Assembly: GCF_002776525.5 (NCBI RefSeq) | Contig: NC_045436.1 | Location: 51,505,313-51,569,312, forward strand | Origin: Piliocolobus tephrosceles | Taxonomy: Eukaryota; Chordata; Mammalia; Primates; Cercopithecidae | DNA: 64,000 nucleotides | Direction of reading: 5' to 3' | In this document: piece after piece, positions 35,253 through 46,256 of the stretch | Layout of the letters: each line of letters begins with the position of its first letter | Position numbering within the stretch: position 1 is the stretch's first letter | Notes under the pieces: model-generated | The model's input: only the letters and a program-made list of their open reading frames with translations | The model's database searches: none | What the model was told of the DNA's origin: nothing | Translations under genes and position numbers: made by a program

Positions 35253-35850
35253 TTGTGGAAGACAGTATAGCAATTCCTCAAAGACCTAGAGTTAGAAATA
35301 CCATTTTACCCAGCAATGCCACTACTGGGTATATACCCAAAGGAATAGAGATCATTCTATTATAAAGATACATGCATGTGTATGTTCATTGCAACACTAG
35401 TCACAATAACAAAGACATGGAATTCACCCAAATGCCAATCAATGATAGACTTAATAAAGAAAATGTGGTATACATACATCATGGAATACTGTGCATCACA
35501 TAAAAGGAAGGAGATCATGTCCTTTGCAGGGACATGGATGGAGTTGGAAGTTATTATCCTCAGCAAACTAACACAGCAACAGAAAATCAAATACCGCATG
35601 TTCTCACTTATAAGTGGGAGCTGAATGATGAGAACAGATGGAAACTTGGTGGGGAAACAACACACACTGGGGCCTGTCAGAGGGTGGGACGTGGAAGGAG
35701 GGAGAGGATCAGAAAGAATAACTAATGGATGCTGGGCTTAATACGTAGGTGATGGGATGATCTGTGCAGCAAGCCACCATGGCACACATTTACCAATGTA
35801 ACAAACCTGCACATCCTATACATGCACCCTTGAACTTAGAAATAAGAAAA
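35253..35850 (+). mobile_element. L1PA-type 3' end, 5'-truncated, with target-site duplication
   Basis: A 600-bp L1 3' end in clean order: 'gccactactgggtatatacc', 'tgttcattgcaacactagtc', 'aaatgccaatcaatgataga', 'gcagggacatggatggagtt', 'cgcatgttctcacttataag', 'acactggggcctgtcagagg' and 'gtaacaaacctgcacatcct'. The duplication AAGATATGGTTRTAT lies at 35236-35250 and 35851-35865 with one mismatch. The frames between 35039 and 35725 are pieces of this ORF2 and 3' UTR and are not genes. Confidence 0.92.
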
Positions 35851-35865
35851 AAGATATGGTTATAT

Positions 35866-36119
35866 GATAGTTATCACAGTGGTTAAGTTTTAGCAATTAA
35901 ACCAATGAGTCTTGAGCTAAGTTTTCATCTCTGCCAGTAAATGCCCACAGAAAATTGGATGTTACTTTTCTCTATGATTATGAGAAAAAAGAACTTGAAC
36001 AGATCAATAAGCAATAAAGAAACTGAAATGGTCGTTGAAGTTTTCCTCTGTCAAATGGCTGCACAGCCTAAGAAGGGTTTACATGGGAGTGTTACCAAAT
36101 TTTTTTAAAAACAGCTATT
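35866..36119. other. Short unassigned spacer between two L1 pieces
   Basis: Nothing recognised. Confidence 0.5.
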
Positions 36120-37680
36120 TTCTTTTTTATATCAATGAAATTTGATGCAAAATAATAAATCATTAGCCAACAGATTTTTAAAATACAAGTTTTATCACAA
36201 AATTTAAGATTTTTAAAATATCAGAAAATTGATTAATGTATTTAATGAAATTAATAGACCAAATGAGAAAAGTTATATAATTATTTTAATCAATATAGAA
36301 AAAGCATTTGATAACATTAAACATTTTTTATTAAAAGTAAAATCCTTAACATATTAGGTTAAGGAAGAAACTTACTTAATTTGTAAAGGTTTTATATCCC
36401 AAACCTAAATAAAATATTGCATTAATTTTCTTTAAGATAGGAACATGAAAAAGATGTTCTGTATTATTAGTATTTAAAAGAATATTGTTAGTGCTCACAG
36501 AAGTCAATGATTTTAAAAAAAGAATATTTAAAATCCTGGCCAATTATATAAGAAAGAAACAAAAATTGAAATAAGAATGAAAATATGTCAATTCACTACA
36601 TATTCTATATACTCATTCAAAATACAATAAAGTTTATAACGGGTCTTGACAAGTCCTCTTTTGAAATATCATAGAAGGGCATAATTTTGGCAAAAAGAAC
36701 GAATGGTGGGATCTGCTCTAGCAAATATCAATAAAATTTAAATATATAACAAATTGGTGTGGTTAGCTTACAGAAATGGAAAAAGGTTTATGGAACAAAG
36801 TAGAAAACAAAGAAATAGGTCACCACAACTATGGAGTCTTAATAGTGACTGGGCTAGCATTGCTTATCAAGATGAAAGAATGCACAATTCAATAAATGGT
36901 ATTGGGACAATTGGTAATCTCAAAACAAGAATTTCTTCTAAAGATGTAAATTTGAAAGGCAGAATTCTAAAACACAGAAGAACATTTAGAAAAATGTCTT
37001 CATGAGTTTGGGATAAGAAAACATTTGTTAATCACATTAAAAAATAAAAAAATCAATATAGATTGATAAATTTAATTAAACTAAAATTTGAATATTTTGC
37101 ACATCAAAACAGTACAAGATGGAAAGACAAATTATAGACTGGAAGAGGATATTCACAAGTACAAATATTTAGAATTTATAAAGTATTTCTACAAATCATT
37201 AAAAAAATCATACAGAAGAATACTCAATATACATACAAATATTTCTTGAAAGAGGAAACTTGAATGAAACAAAAAAATGAAAAGATACTGTGCCTCCCTA
37301 GTAACTGGAGAAATGCAACTTGAAGCCACAATGATACCCTTACATACTCAGAAATTAGAAAACATTAAGTACTAGAGAATACCACTACTGGTGCAAATGT
37401 AGAATATTTGAACACACTAACTTTCTTTGTGATAGTATAGATTGCTTCAACCACTGTTTTTTTTTTTTTTTTTCCTAAATATTAGCAAGTAGTTTGAAGA
37501 GACATCACACTTTTACTTAGCAATTTCTCTCCTGGAAAGTCAAATTTAGACAAGTGTTTTTCTGTTTAAGAATGCTCATACCTACATTTTTGTAGTAGAA
37601 AAATTTAAAAAAATCCTTGAAGTAATTCAAATTAATAAATGCGTGAAATGGAAGAGTTAAATGACTAAATTAGAGTAACA
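36120..37680 (+). mobile_element. Old L1M LINE, ORF2 middle to 3' part
   Basis: A decayed plus-strand L1: 'tcaatatagaaaaagcattt' (reverse transcriptase entry block), 'aaatcctggccaattatata', 'ggtgtggttagcttacagaa', 'gcattgcttatcaagatgaa'-type blocks, 'acaattcaataaatggtatt', 'gaaaaatgtcttcatgagtt', 'tttgcacatcaaaacagtac', 'gactggaagaggatattcac' and 'gaatgctcatacctac'. The order is that of ORF2, with no surviving reading frame. The 83-aa frame at 36754-37005 is part of the relic. A T run (37459-37473) interrupts it. Confidence 0.82.
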
Positions 37681-38036
37681 CACACACATACACACAGTGT
37701 GTACACATCTCAGAAACTTAGAGTGAAAAACAGCAAGTTACAGAAACATACAAATAGAATGATACAATTTGTGTAAATTCCATGAATATTCAAACTATTT
37801 TGTGTATTATTTAGGTATACATGCATAGATAGTACATGCACTAACATACAAACAATAACAATATGTTTCTAAGAGTATTTGTCTCTGGGAGACAAAGGAA
37901 AGTAATATGATCGGGGGTTGGGGGGTGTGTATTTTAAGCTGTTTCCTGGAAACAGGCTGAGATGAGGATTTTATGAAAATGACTTGTTAAGGGAATGCTC
38001 TCTGGGGAAGAAAGATGAGGAAAGCAGAATAGATAG

Positions 38037-39114
38037 TATCAGGGAAACCAGCCCCCGATATTTCCGTAGGTTCTTTTCTATTTCCCTAAGTGTCGGCCAG
38101 TCTGAGAAATAAAGGGAAAGAGTACAAAAGAGAGAAATTTTAAAATTGGATGTCCGGGGGAGACATCCTATGTGGGCAGGTTCTGTGATGCCCCCCTAGC
38201 CTCAAAACCAGCGAGTTTTTATTAGTGATTTTCAAAAGGGGAGGGAGTGTACGAATAGGGTGTGGGTCACAGAGATCTCATGTTTCACAAGGTAATAAAA
38301 TATCACAAGGCAAATGGAGGCAGGGCGAGATCACAGGAGTGTGGCTAAATTAAAATTGCTAATGAAGTTTCGTGCACGCATTGTCACTGACAACATCTTA
38401 TCAGGAGACAGGGTTTGAGAGCAGACAACTGGTCTGACCAAAATTTATTAGGCAAGAATTTCCTTGTCCTAATATCCTAATAGGCCTGGGAGCACTACAG
38501 GAGACTAGGGCTTATTTCATCCCTTATCTGAAACCATAAAAGACAGATGTTCCCAAAGTGGCCATTTCAGAGGCCTTCCCTTAGGAACACATTCTCTTTC
38601 TCAGGGATGATCCTTGCTGAGAAAAAGAACTCAGCGATATTTCTCCTATTTGCTTTTGAAAGAAGAGAAATATGGCTCTGTTCCACCTGGCCCATAGGCA
38701 GCCAGACTTTAAGGTTATCTCCCTTGTTCCCTGAAAATTGCTGTTATCCTGTTCTTAAGGTGCCCAGATTTCATATTGTTCAAATACACATGCTCTAGAA
38801 ACAATTTGTGCAGTTAATGCAACCATCACAGGGTCCTGAGACAACATTCATCTTGAGCTTACAAAGATGTAGGGATTAAGAGATTAAAGTAAAGACAGGC
38901 ATAGGAAATCACAAGAGTATTGATGGGGGAAGTGGTAAGTGTCCATGAAATCTTTACAATTTATGTTCAGAGACTACAGTAAAGACAGGCATAAGAAATT
39001 ATTAAAGTATTAATTTGGGGTACTAATAAATGTCCATGAAATCTTCACAATTTATGTTCTTCTGCCATGGCTTCAGCTGGTCCCTCCATTTGGAGTCCCT
39101 GACTTCCCACAACA
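38037..39114 (-). mobile_element. MER11 solo LTR (HERVK11/HML-8 group)
   Basis: Read on the minus strand it starts TGTTGTGGGAAGTCAGGGA and runs about 1.08 kb through blocks I recognise as MER11: 'cagcgatatttctcctattt' (plus strand), 'gatcacaggagtgtggctaa', 'gggagggagtgtacgaatag', 'gtgggtcacagagatctcat' and 'gaaaccagcccccgatat'. AATAAA on the minus strand lies at 38218-38223 in the expected polyadenylation region. A 5-6 bp duplication, (A)GATAG, lies at 38031-38036 and 39114-39119. No internal viral sequence adjoins it, so it is a solo LTR, inserted into the older LTR of the surrounding ERV. Confidence 0.88.
38881..39059 (-). repeat. Two-unit tandem duplication inside MER11
   Basis: Units 38881-38968 and 38969-39059 both run from an AGA..A-AGTAAAGACAGGCATA block to TTTATGTTC. 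They differ by substitutions and small indels. I recall a repeated unit here as a normal feature of MER11 subfamilies rather than a local event. Confidence 0.85.
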
Positions 39115-39440
39115 GATAGGGCAGGAGGAAGAAAGCTAAACAACAACATGGTCTCTGTTGGAAACTAGATTCAGCCTGGTCCTATAGGATCACTGGAGAA
39201 CAACTTACATGCCAAAGTTGGCCTTATCTTGAGGCCTCATCCCACATCAGTCAGTCATTGACCAGTAGTTGCTGGTTGTGGTGATGGGGTAACTTGCTGA
39301 GAGAGAGAGCTGCTTTTTGGCAAGGAAAGTACTCCACAATGAAGCAGCTGGAATGTTTGTAGGCAATACTCATAGCAACTAGTTGATGGATTAATTGGTT
39401 TGGCTAAGGGAATCTGTGGATGTACCATGAGCATCTATAC

Positions 39441-41150
39441 TAGTCCACCACTGGTACCATTCAGATCCTCTTGCTTCTTACATTTAGTTCACTACACTCA
39501 GGAATAGCTTATTTAGAATTCTGGTGAGTCACAGTTTCTAGAAAACGTATATAAGAAAGGAGTTTGTGGAGTGGACCGCAGCCCTGACAACTACATTTGT
39601 TCCTAAGGAATTAATTGATTACTCATTATCTCCATTCCACCGCTTACTCTACATCCCCCATCCCCTTGACTAGGATTTCTGCTTATCTAGATGGCTTACC
39701 CTGTGAGGTGACCTTCTGATGGGCCACTGGTTACCAAGCCCTTATCAGGCCATGGCTGCTGCACTGGTTTATTTACAGTTAAAACTGGAGCCCAGTAGAC
39801 CATCCAAGTGGCAAAAATTCTTCTTCCTACATCCAGTTTGTAGTAGTAGTTTTACCATCCTCATGAAGATTAAGGTAAACCTGCCTTGCCAGCATGATAA
39901 TAACCTTCTGTGTTTGCTGATCTATTGGCATAAGAAGCTCAAAATGGCCAATGGTCAGGAAATAGGTCTAGTTACATCTTTAGTAAAACTTGCGCTGTTT
40001 CCACTGGTAGACACATTCCCCTCTGGCACTCAGTTCCTCCAAGAACCTAAAGTAGGAACAAAAAACACAATTTCCCCAAGTTGGTAACTAGGAACAATTT
40101 GTATTGCATGTAACCACTATTTCCCAGGCCTTTCTTTCCTGACATCTACCTATTGATAACATAGAGTCATATAATGTTTATTGGCTTAAGGTATAAATCC
40201 TATCCTGAAGGCTAACTCCCATTCTCCCAGGGTGTCATTTCCGAGCTAGCTCTTCCATAGTGAATTCAAGAGACTGAACTCTGTCAAGCCATCAGCTTTT
40301 GGATGGTTCAGTGTGTGGTAAAAACATTTGGTAGCATGAACATATATTCCCATTGACACATCTCCTATGCTATAACGTGGGTCCCTGGCTCTAAGGAAAT
40401 ATAACATAGAATTCAATTATATAGGCCAGGCTTTCCACAAATCCTCTGATACTGATGCTGCTTGGGGTTTTGTGAGCAGGAAAGACAAACTCTCATACCC
40501 AGCATATTTGCCAGTTCCAGTTAGATAAAATGCTGCCCTTCCAAGGTGAAAGGAGTCCAGTATTGTGATCTTGCCACTGAATGACTGGCTGGTCTCTTCA
40601 AAGGATAGTACTCCATTGGGTGTTTACCCTATTATTATTGCATAGTCAAATATTCATGAGTGGCAGTACCATAGATGTATCAATTATGCCGAGAGTTCTA
40701 TGCGATTGAGTTCATGCCAAGCCTCCACCTGTATAATGTATAACATGGCTACATCGTCCATGAGCCCATGGCACAAACACTGAGGACAAATGCTAACTGA
40801 CATCAACTGCTCTGGTTATCTCATCAAATAACTGTGTACCTTGTACCAGTGGCTACTCCAGTAAAATGACCACATTTGAAACAGCAGTGGCAATTGGAAT
40901 TAATCTTTGTTAGATTTGCAATAGTCTATTTTCATTCACCTGAATCTCTTTTTTTTTTTTCCAGGGCCAAATTGGTGACTTAAAAAGCGATATGATGAAG
41001 GTCCCATACCTGGATCCTTTACATGTTTGTGAATGGTACTTATTTCTACCATTTCCTGCCAATTGCAATTGTTTTCTATTTTCTTTCTTGGCTGGTGGGT
41101 GATGTTTCAGAATGTGGTAAGCAGCATTTTAAAGTGGCACCTGTTGTAGG
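39441..41150 (-). mobile_element. Probable antisense ERVL-like internal region
   Basis: Moderately GC-balanced DNA with no host-gene features and no intact frame in either direction. Its position between the two related LTRs and phrases such as 'aaatggccaatggtcaggaa', 'gttaccaagcccttatcagg' and 'atggctacatcgtccatgag' suggest degraded antisense gag-pol. I cannot place individual domains, and no viral enzyme motif is legible. Confidence 0.35.
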
Positions 41151-41151
41151 C

Positions 41152-41617
41152 AGGATAATGGTCTCCTAAAAATGTCCAAATCCTAATCCCCAGAAACTAT
41201 GAATATTTTAGGTTATATAGCAAAGAGAAATTAATGTTGCATATGGAATTAAGATTGTCAATCAGCTGGCCTTAAAATAGATTGACATGAATTATCCAGG
41301 TGGGCCCAATGTTATCATAAGGGTTCTTAGGAGGAATCAAAGGAGGCACCGTGAGAAAGATGGGGCTAGGCTTTAATGGTTTTGCAGGGGCCTTGAGCCA
41401 AGGAGTAGGGGCAGTCTCTAGAAGCTAAACAAGATGAGGAAACAGATTCTCTCTCAGAGCCTCCAGAAGTAACACACCCCTGCCAACACTTTGTTTTTAT
41501 CCCAGTAAGACCCTTTTCAGATTTCTGAGCTCTAGAACTCTAAGATAATAAATTTGTATTGTTTAAGCTGGTAAGTTTGTGGTTATTGTTTGCATAGCAA
41601 TAGGAAACTGATCCAGC
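41152..41617 (+). mobile_element. MLT1-type LTR (ERVL-MaLR)
   Basis: The MLT1 order is clear: 'tgttgtaggcaggataatgg', 'ccaaatcctaatccccagaa', 'aattatccaggtgggcccaa', 'tgttatcataagggttctta', 'agtctctagaagctaaacaa', 'gattctctctcagagcctcc', 'agataataaatttgtattgt', 'ttgtggttattgtttgc' and 'aataggaaactgatccag'. AATAAA is in the right place. It is nearly full length, in plus orientation, opposite to the surrounding ERV. Confidence 0.85.
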
Positions 41618-41639
41618 CCTCATGAACTCTGCTGCCTGG

Positions 41640-42055
41640 CGTTACTCCCATGATTTAGTTACATTATATGGCAAAATGGAGGTTATCTAGGTGATAATCT
41701 CTGTTTAAAATGAACCTTTTAAATCGCAGTGCTTCCTTCAACTTGTGACAAAAGATAATGTCAGAGAGCTTTGTGTGAGAGTGATTCAACATGAAGGAGG
41801 CTCTCCATTGCTGAGATAAAGGGGGTCACAGGTAAGAACAAGAGAGTAGCCTCCAGGAGCTAACATCCAGCAGGAAAACAAAAACACCTATTCTACAGCT
41901 CCAAGATATTAAATTCTTCCCAAAATGTTATTGTGCATGGAAGTGGATTCTTCACCTAAGCCTCCTGATAAAAGCACAGTTCCGCCTTGTGAGTCCCTAA
42001 ACAGACAATCCACTTGAGCCCATCTGGTCTTCTAACCTACAAAACTGTGTTTTTA
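41640..42055 (+). mobile_element. Second, older MLT1-like LTR fragment
   Basis: It repeats the MLT1 plan in a more diverged form: 'ggcaaaatggaggttatcta', 'aatgtcagagagctttgtgt', 'agtagcctccaggagctaac', 'caagatattaaattcttccc', 'cttgtgagtccctaaacaga' and 'tctggtcttctaacctacaa'. It sits only about 20 bases after the first MLT1 and in the same orientation. Confidence 0.6.
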
Positions 42056-42342
42056 GGTCTCTATGGTCATTATTTTTTGCAGTGTAAAAAACAAATGCAC
42101 AGAATTTCCGCTTAGCCTCTCCAATTATAACAGCCCTTACTTTATAGATAAGGGAACTGATTTAGGGATTCTGCCACCTCCTAAGCATGTCCATTTCAAT
42201 CTTACATCCGAGAACCTGGGAAACGTTGCTGGGTGAGTCTGCCCGCCTATAAGATGGACCTAAACCGCATAAGCACTCTGCTCCATACTTGACACACTTC
42301 CACAGGGATACCATGATGGTACATTGGCTCTGTAGGTCGTTG
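42056..42342 (-). mobile_element. Probable antisense ERV internal fragment
   Basis: A short stretch between two LTR insertions. 'acagcccttactttatagat' and 'gggaactgatttagggattc' are consistent with antisense ERVL-type coding sequence resuming after the MLT1 pieces. This is a weak call from position and phrase memory. Confidence 0.35.
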
Positions 42343-43075
42343 TGTTGGATCAGACTGAAACTGCCTTTGCAAAAAAATTATAACAGAGAGAAAACTATGA
42401 CAGTGAAAGAGATCTGACCTAACTCACTCCATCTTGCTTCTGACCTGCTTATTCATTCCTGGGCATAAGCTGAGCTAACTTTGGGAGGAACTTAGTTTGT
42501 AGTTTAACTTTGAAACAATGATGATAATAGACTTTTCCTGAAACAAATCCCCTTCTTGCCTGTGGACTGGATTGCCTTTGTAAGATCAACAAATTAGCCA
42601 CAAGATTAGAAATTACAGTTTAGGAGTCATTTAGAGGCCACAGGATTCTAAACCTTCCCAGTTGCTTCTAGGGATAATCTCACTATTGTAAAACCTAAGA
42701 TTGGTGCTTGAGACATATTTCACACCCTGAACCCAATGGACAAGCTGGCTCCAACCAGACTGATCAACTGACTCATCTCGTCTTTGCCCTCCCACCCAGG
42801 AACTGACTCAGCACAATAGGACAGCTTCGACTTCCTATGATGTCATCTCCAATCTGACCAGTCAGCACTCTCTACTTCCTAATCTCCTACCCACCAAATT
42901 ATCCTTAAAAACCCCAATCCCCGAATTTTGGAGAAGACTGATTTGAGTAATAATAAAACTTCTCCAGTTCAGCCAGCTCTGTGTGAATTAAACTCTCTCT
43001 TAATTGCAATTCCTCTGTGTTGAAAATTGACTCTATCTGGGAAGTGGGCATAATAAACCCACTGGGCGGTTACAA
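42343..43075 (+). mobile_element. ERV-type LTR, same family as 12190-12935
   Basis: From TGTTGGATCAGACTGAAACTG to GGGCGGTTAC it is co-linear with the copy at 12190-12935 and better preserved. It has 'aactcactccatcttgcttc', 'gtagtttaactttgaaacaa', 'taatctcactattgtaaaac' and 'ccttaaaaaccccaatcc', then AATAAA at 42952-42957, and 'gtgaattaaactctctctta'. It is inserted in plus orientation within the minus-strand ERV. Confidence 0.75.
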
Positions 43076-43079
43076 GACT

Positions 43080-44062
43080 CTATCCAACAGCCCTAGAAAG
43101 ATCTGGATACTTCTCTTTCTCAATTAGAGTTCCCTAAGTAAATGGTTATAGGTCCTTTGTGGGAAAAGTCTGGGGAAATTATCACAGTATGCAGTTAGCA
43201 TGGTAATTACAAAGTAGTTTTTCACAGAGGTCTGGTCTTTCCTTCAGTCAGTGGGTTATGGATTTGACAATTGACTCAAGACTGGAAACTGAGGAGAGGG
43301 TTAAGACTTTCCATTTGTGTAGCTTACCTCAACTTTCTCATCTATTCTTGTGCGAAAGGAAAATAAATATTGGTACTCCAAACTCAGTAAGTCAAAGGAA
43401 AAAGTTAAGCTGGGAACTGGGTCATGCAAACTGGTCTATCATTTTGCTCCAGATGAAATAACTACAGATATTAAAAAATGCTACATGCCTCCCTCACAAT
43501 TTTCCCACAAGGAAATTCTTCGTGGGTCCCAAGATCTTTACTCTAAAACAGTTCTGCTGAATATCACCCTACAATGTAAATTGATAGTTTATTTTCACAA
43601 GTATAGGGCAAAAGACAGAACTAAAAAGTCATTCATTTGCTCACCTGAGACAAATGGAAGTCTGACCGCTTCCTCTGTTTTTTTTTATCTTATTTTAAAA
43701 TGCAGATTCGCTGAGCACTAGACGAATGCATAAGTGAGTATTCCTCTACCCCCTCTCACATGTAAAATGTATATGCTGTGAACACTGATCAAAGACTCAA
43801 AAGAATTCAACTGCAACTGCTTGCCTCTTTTGTCTACCTTCCTTTTTTTTTTTTTTTTTTTTTTCTTTCTTTTTCTTTCTCCCAGTACTGGCTCTTTTCC
43901 CTTTAAGTATTGAGGTCTCCAGACCCTCTTAGGAGGAAAGATGGACCACATATTTTTCCTGTGGTTCTATGTTCTTTTTCTCAGATGCATCCTTAACATT
44001 GGCCAATAAACCTCTTAAAATGATTGAGACTACCCTTGGTCATTTTCTTTGATTTACACTTG
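43080..44062 (+). mobile_element. Probable further LTR/ERV fragment
   Basis: The 3' part has LTR-end character: 'ccagtactggctcttttccc', a polyadenylation-like 'caataaacctcttaaaatga', then 'ttgagactacccttggtcat'. A T tract with CTTT units occupies 43844-43880. The 5' part (43080-43700) is less clear and may still be internal sequence. Frames at 43258-43461, 43350-43721 and 43718-43951 are not genes. Confidence 0.4.
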
Positions 44063-45545
44063 ATTTCCTTTGATTACATGTGTTAAGAAATACTTTTGTT
44101 GACCTCCCATCTAAGATTCCCCTAAGAAAATCATGTTCTACTAGCCATGACAATAGAGTCCTGCAGATCAGTCTTTCCTAGTTGCTATTCTGACCTTACT
44201 GCTCATGACAACAACTACAGTTACTGCTGCTTTGGGGATACTATCATCCCACCTCTACTTGGGACCCCTGTTCTTTAACAGCATCTCCTACCATCAGTAT
44301 CAGCTTGCAGAGGACAGCCATTGTTGAGTTTCTCAACCAATGCTAGAGCCCCTTCATGCTCCATGGTAAACAAAGTGTGATTCAGATTCTTCCAAAAAAC
44401 ATAGTCAGTATTGCTTTGTTCATTTTTACAGAGTAGAACCATTCTAGCATGCCCACTACTCTGAGTTTTTAAACTGTTTTTTATTAATAGTCTGCATTGA
44501 CAATTCCGGCATCTCTACTTCATTTAATCTGGGCAATCAGTTTTCTTCAAATTCTAAAAGCCATACTTAGCAGTATGTTAGGCTCATGCTCCCAAGTTCT
44601 CACCAGGATGTTAAATCTTGTATCATGGGTGAGTGCACCCATATTGACACACTCTCTCTTATCTGGTTTTATATTCTCTCTCTCTTGATCCAGCATCCTG
44701 GATTATGGGTCTGGTGGCCAGGAATAGAGGTGGAAGGAGATCCTAAGAGGAGCAAACATTGTTGTATAGGGCACCTATAGAATATAGAATATCTGCCACA
44801 ATTGGAAGCTCTGCATGGTCTTTTAGTAAAGGGGGCTCTGCATCTTCAAACAAAGGGAAGTGGGCTACTTTTATAGTCATATATAGTTCAGGGAAATCTG
44901 AAAGTTCAAACACTCAGGGCATCTGTCCCAGATGGGCCCATCCAAAGTGTCAGGGTTCCTACTTTTTGCCTATTAGGGCTTTTGTCTATTTGACATAGAA
45001 TACTTGGCTAGAGTAAGAATTCAACCTTCTTTGAACTTCTGCTTTTCTCACTCTTTTACAATTAGGAGTTGCTCCTGGATTTCATTGCTGACTATCCTTA
45101 ATTGGCAGTTGAGTGGTCGACTTTTTAAATGCTGCCAAGAAGGTTCTCTGACACACAGTTTGCTTAAAATGTTTTGTTTTTGTTTTTAAATAGAATGATC
45201 TTATTTCTCTCAATATGACAGGGTACTTTGGGGCACAGTAACCATAAGTACTGTGAATTAGTAGCCATCTAATTTCACAGTACTTGTGGTTAGTATTTCT
45301 CTTATATAATTGCACCAACTCATATGTCCCCTTTTACTTATATCCTGTCACAGTTCACCCAGTGAAAAGGAATGAAGATTGTGAAGGGGGGCACCAGCAA
45401 ATCTCAGAGCTGCTGTATGCTAGAGACCATCGATTCTCTATCTACTACCACAACGAGTTTGCAATGCCATTTGACTGATGAGTGATGGAACTTGAGGCTC
45501 CCACCGTTACAGTTGGCTTCCTCTGATCACTTTTGTTGCCAACTG
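44063..45545 (-). mobile_element. Probable antisense ERV internal region, gag side
   Basis: It lies between the last LTR insert and the right-hand LTR of the provirus, so it should be the 5' internal part read on the minus strand. All frames here (for example 44497-44688, 44759-44998, 45082-45318) are short and lack recognisable motifs. A 23/24-base hairpin sits at 45239-45292. The assignment rests mainly on position. Confidence 0.3.
45239..45292. repeat. Near-perfect hairpin, 7-base loop
   Basis: The arm at 45239-45261 (TAACCATAAGTACTGTGAA...) is the reverse complement of 45269-45292 except for one G-T wobble and one bulged base. The loop is TAGCCAT. Confidence 0.9.
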
Positions 45546-45931
45546 CTTGAGGCCAGTTTCCCCAGGAGCAGAACCTGAGCTGAGCAGAGTCTGAAGTCTT
45601 GCACCAGTGAAGTTATTGAGGTCATGCTGTCAGGAAAAACAGCATACGAGGAGAAGCCAGGGCAGGGAAAAAGGCCAAGCAAGGAGGTGGTCTCTGCTGG
45701 AGGAAAGCTTCAGACCTGTCCCATGGAACATTTGGAGCACAATTTGCACCACAGAGCTGGTTCTGTCTTGAGCTACCCCAGGTAGATCAGGATTAGGATA
45801 ACTGGTCAAGGTTTAGGGTCCACCATAATGACCTCATTTTAATTACATCTCTCAAGTTTTGTGACAGCCCGTAACAGCCCCCTACTTTAACTTAGTATTT
45901 TAAAATTTTCTGCTATTAAAAATTGGTTTAC

Positions 45932-46214
45932 ATGGCCGGGCGCGGTGGCTCAGGCCTGTAATCCCAGCACTTTGGGAGGCCGAGATGGGTGGATCACGAG
46001 GTCAGGAGATCGAGACCATCCTGGCTAACCTGGTGAAACCCCGTCTCTACTAAAAAATACAAAAAACTAGCCGGGCGAGGTGGCGGGCGCCTGGAGTCCC
46101 AGCTACTCGGGAGGNNNNNNNNNNNNNNNNNNNNNNNNNNNNNNNNNNNNNNNNNNNNNNNNNNNNNNNNNNNNNNNNNNNNNNNNNNNNNNNNNNNNNN
46201 NNNNNNNNNNNNNN

Positions 46215-46248
<34 letters not shown>
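45932..46248 (+). mobile_element. AluY, Old World monkey type, with assembly gap
   Basis: Starts ATGGCCGGGCGCGGTGGC and carries ACTAGCCGGGCGAGGTGG in the linker. The right arm is lost in a run of N, and a 35-plus A tail follows. The exact 14-bp duplication AAAAATTGGTTTAC is at 45918-45931 and 46249-46262, so the element's true ends are known although its middle is not. Confidence 0.93.
46115..46214. other. Assembly gap, 100 N
   Basis: Exactly 100 N, a conventional placeholder size. The missing Alu right arm should be about 100 bases, so the real gap may contain nothing else. Reading frames that cross it are meaningless. Confidence 0.99.

Positions 46249-46256
<8 letters not shown>

Larger units (their letters stand above)
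37935..45900 (-). mobile_element. Nested, decayed ERVL-like provirus, minus strand
   Basis: The left end (37935-38036 continuing at 39115-39440) and the right end (about 45545-45830) are diverged copies of one LTR type in antisense. Shared order: GTTTCC with GAG-ATGAGG-like start, a TT-AGGG/ATGCTC block, GGGCAGG, 'tggtctctgttgga' / 'tggtctctgctgga', and TCTTGAGG / TCTTGAGC. Between them lies antisense sequence with a retroviral feel (39440-41150, 42056-42342, 44063-45545). Later insertions split it: MER11, two MLT1 pieces and two LTR-like elements. The ERVL (LTR16/LTR33-like) call is from memory. The 122-aa frame at 39719-40087 on the opposite strand is not a viral gene. Confidence 0.5.

Noticed and set aside
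38881..39059. Tandem units as a CRISPR-like or minisatellite array
   Set aside because: Only two units, inside MER11, which normally has such a repeat.
39719..40087. 122-aa open frame as a host gene or ERV gene
   Set aside because: It lies on the strand opposite to the inferred ERV, has no recognisable domain and no splice or promoter context.
45546..45570. Possible primer-binding site next to the right-hand LTR of the ERV
   Set aside because: The sequence does not match any tRNA 3' end well enough by eye, and the LTR boundary itself is uncertain.
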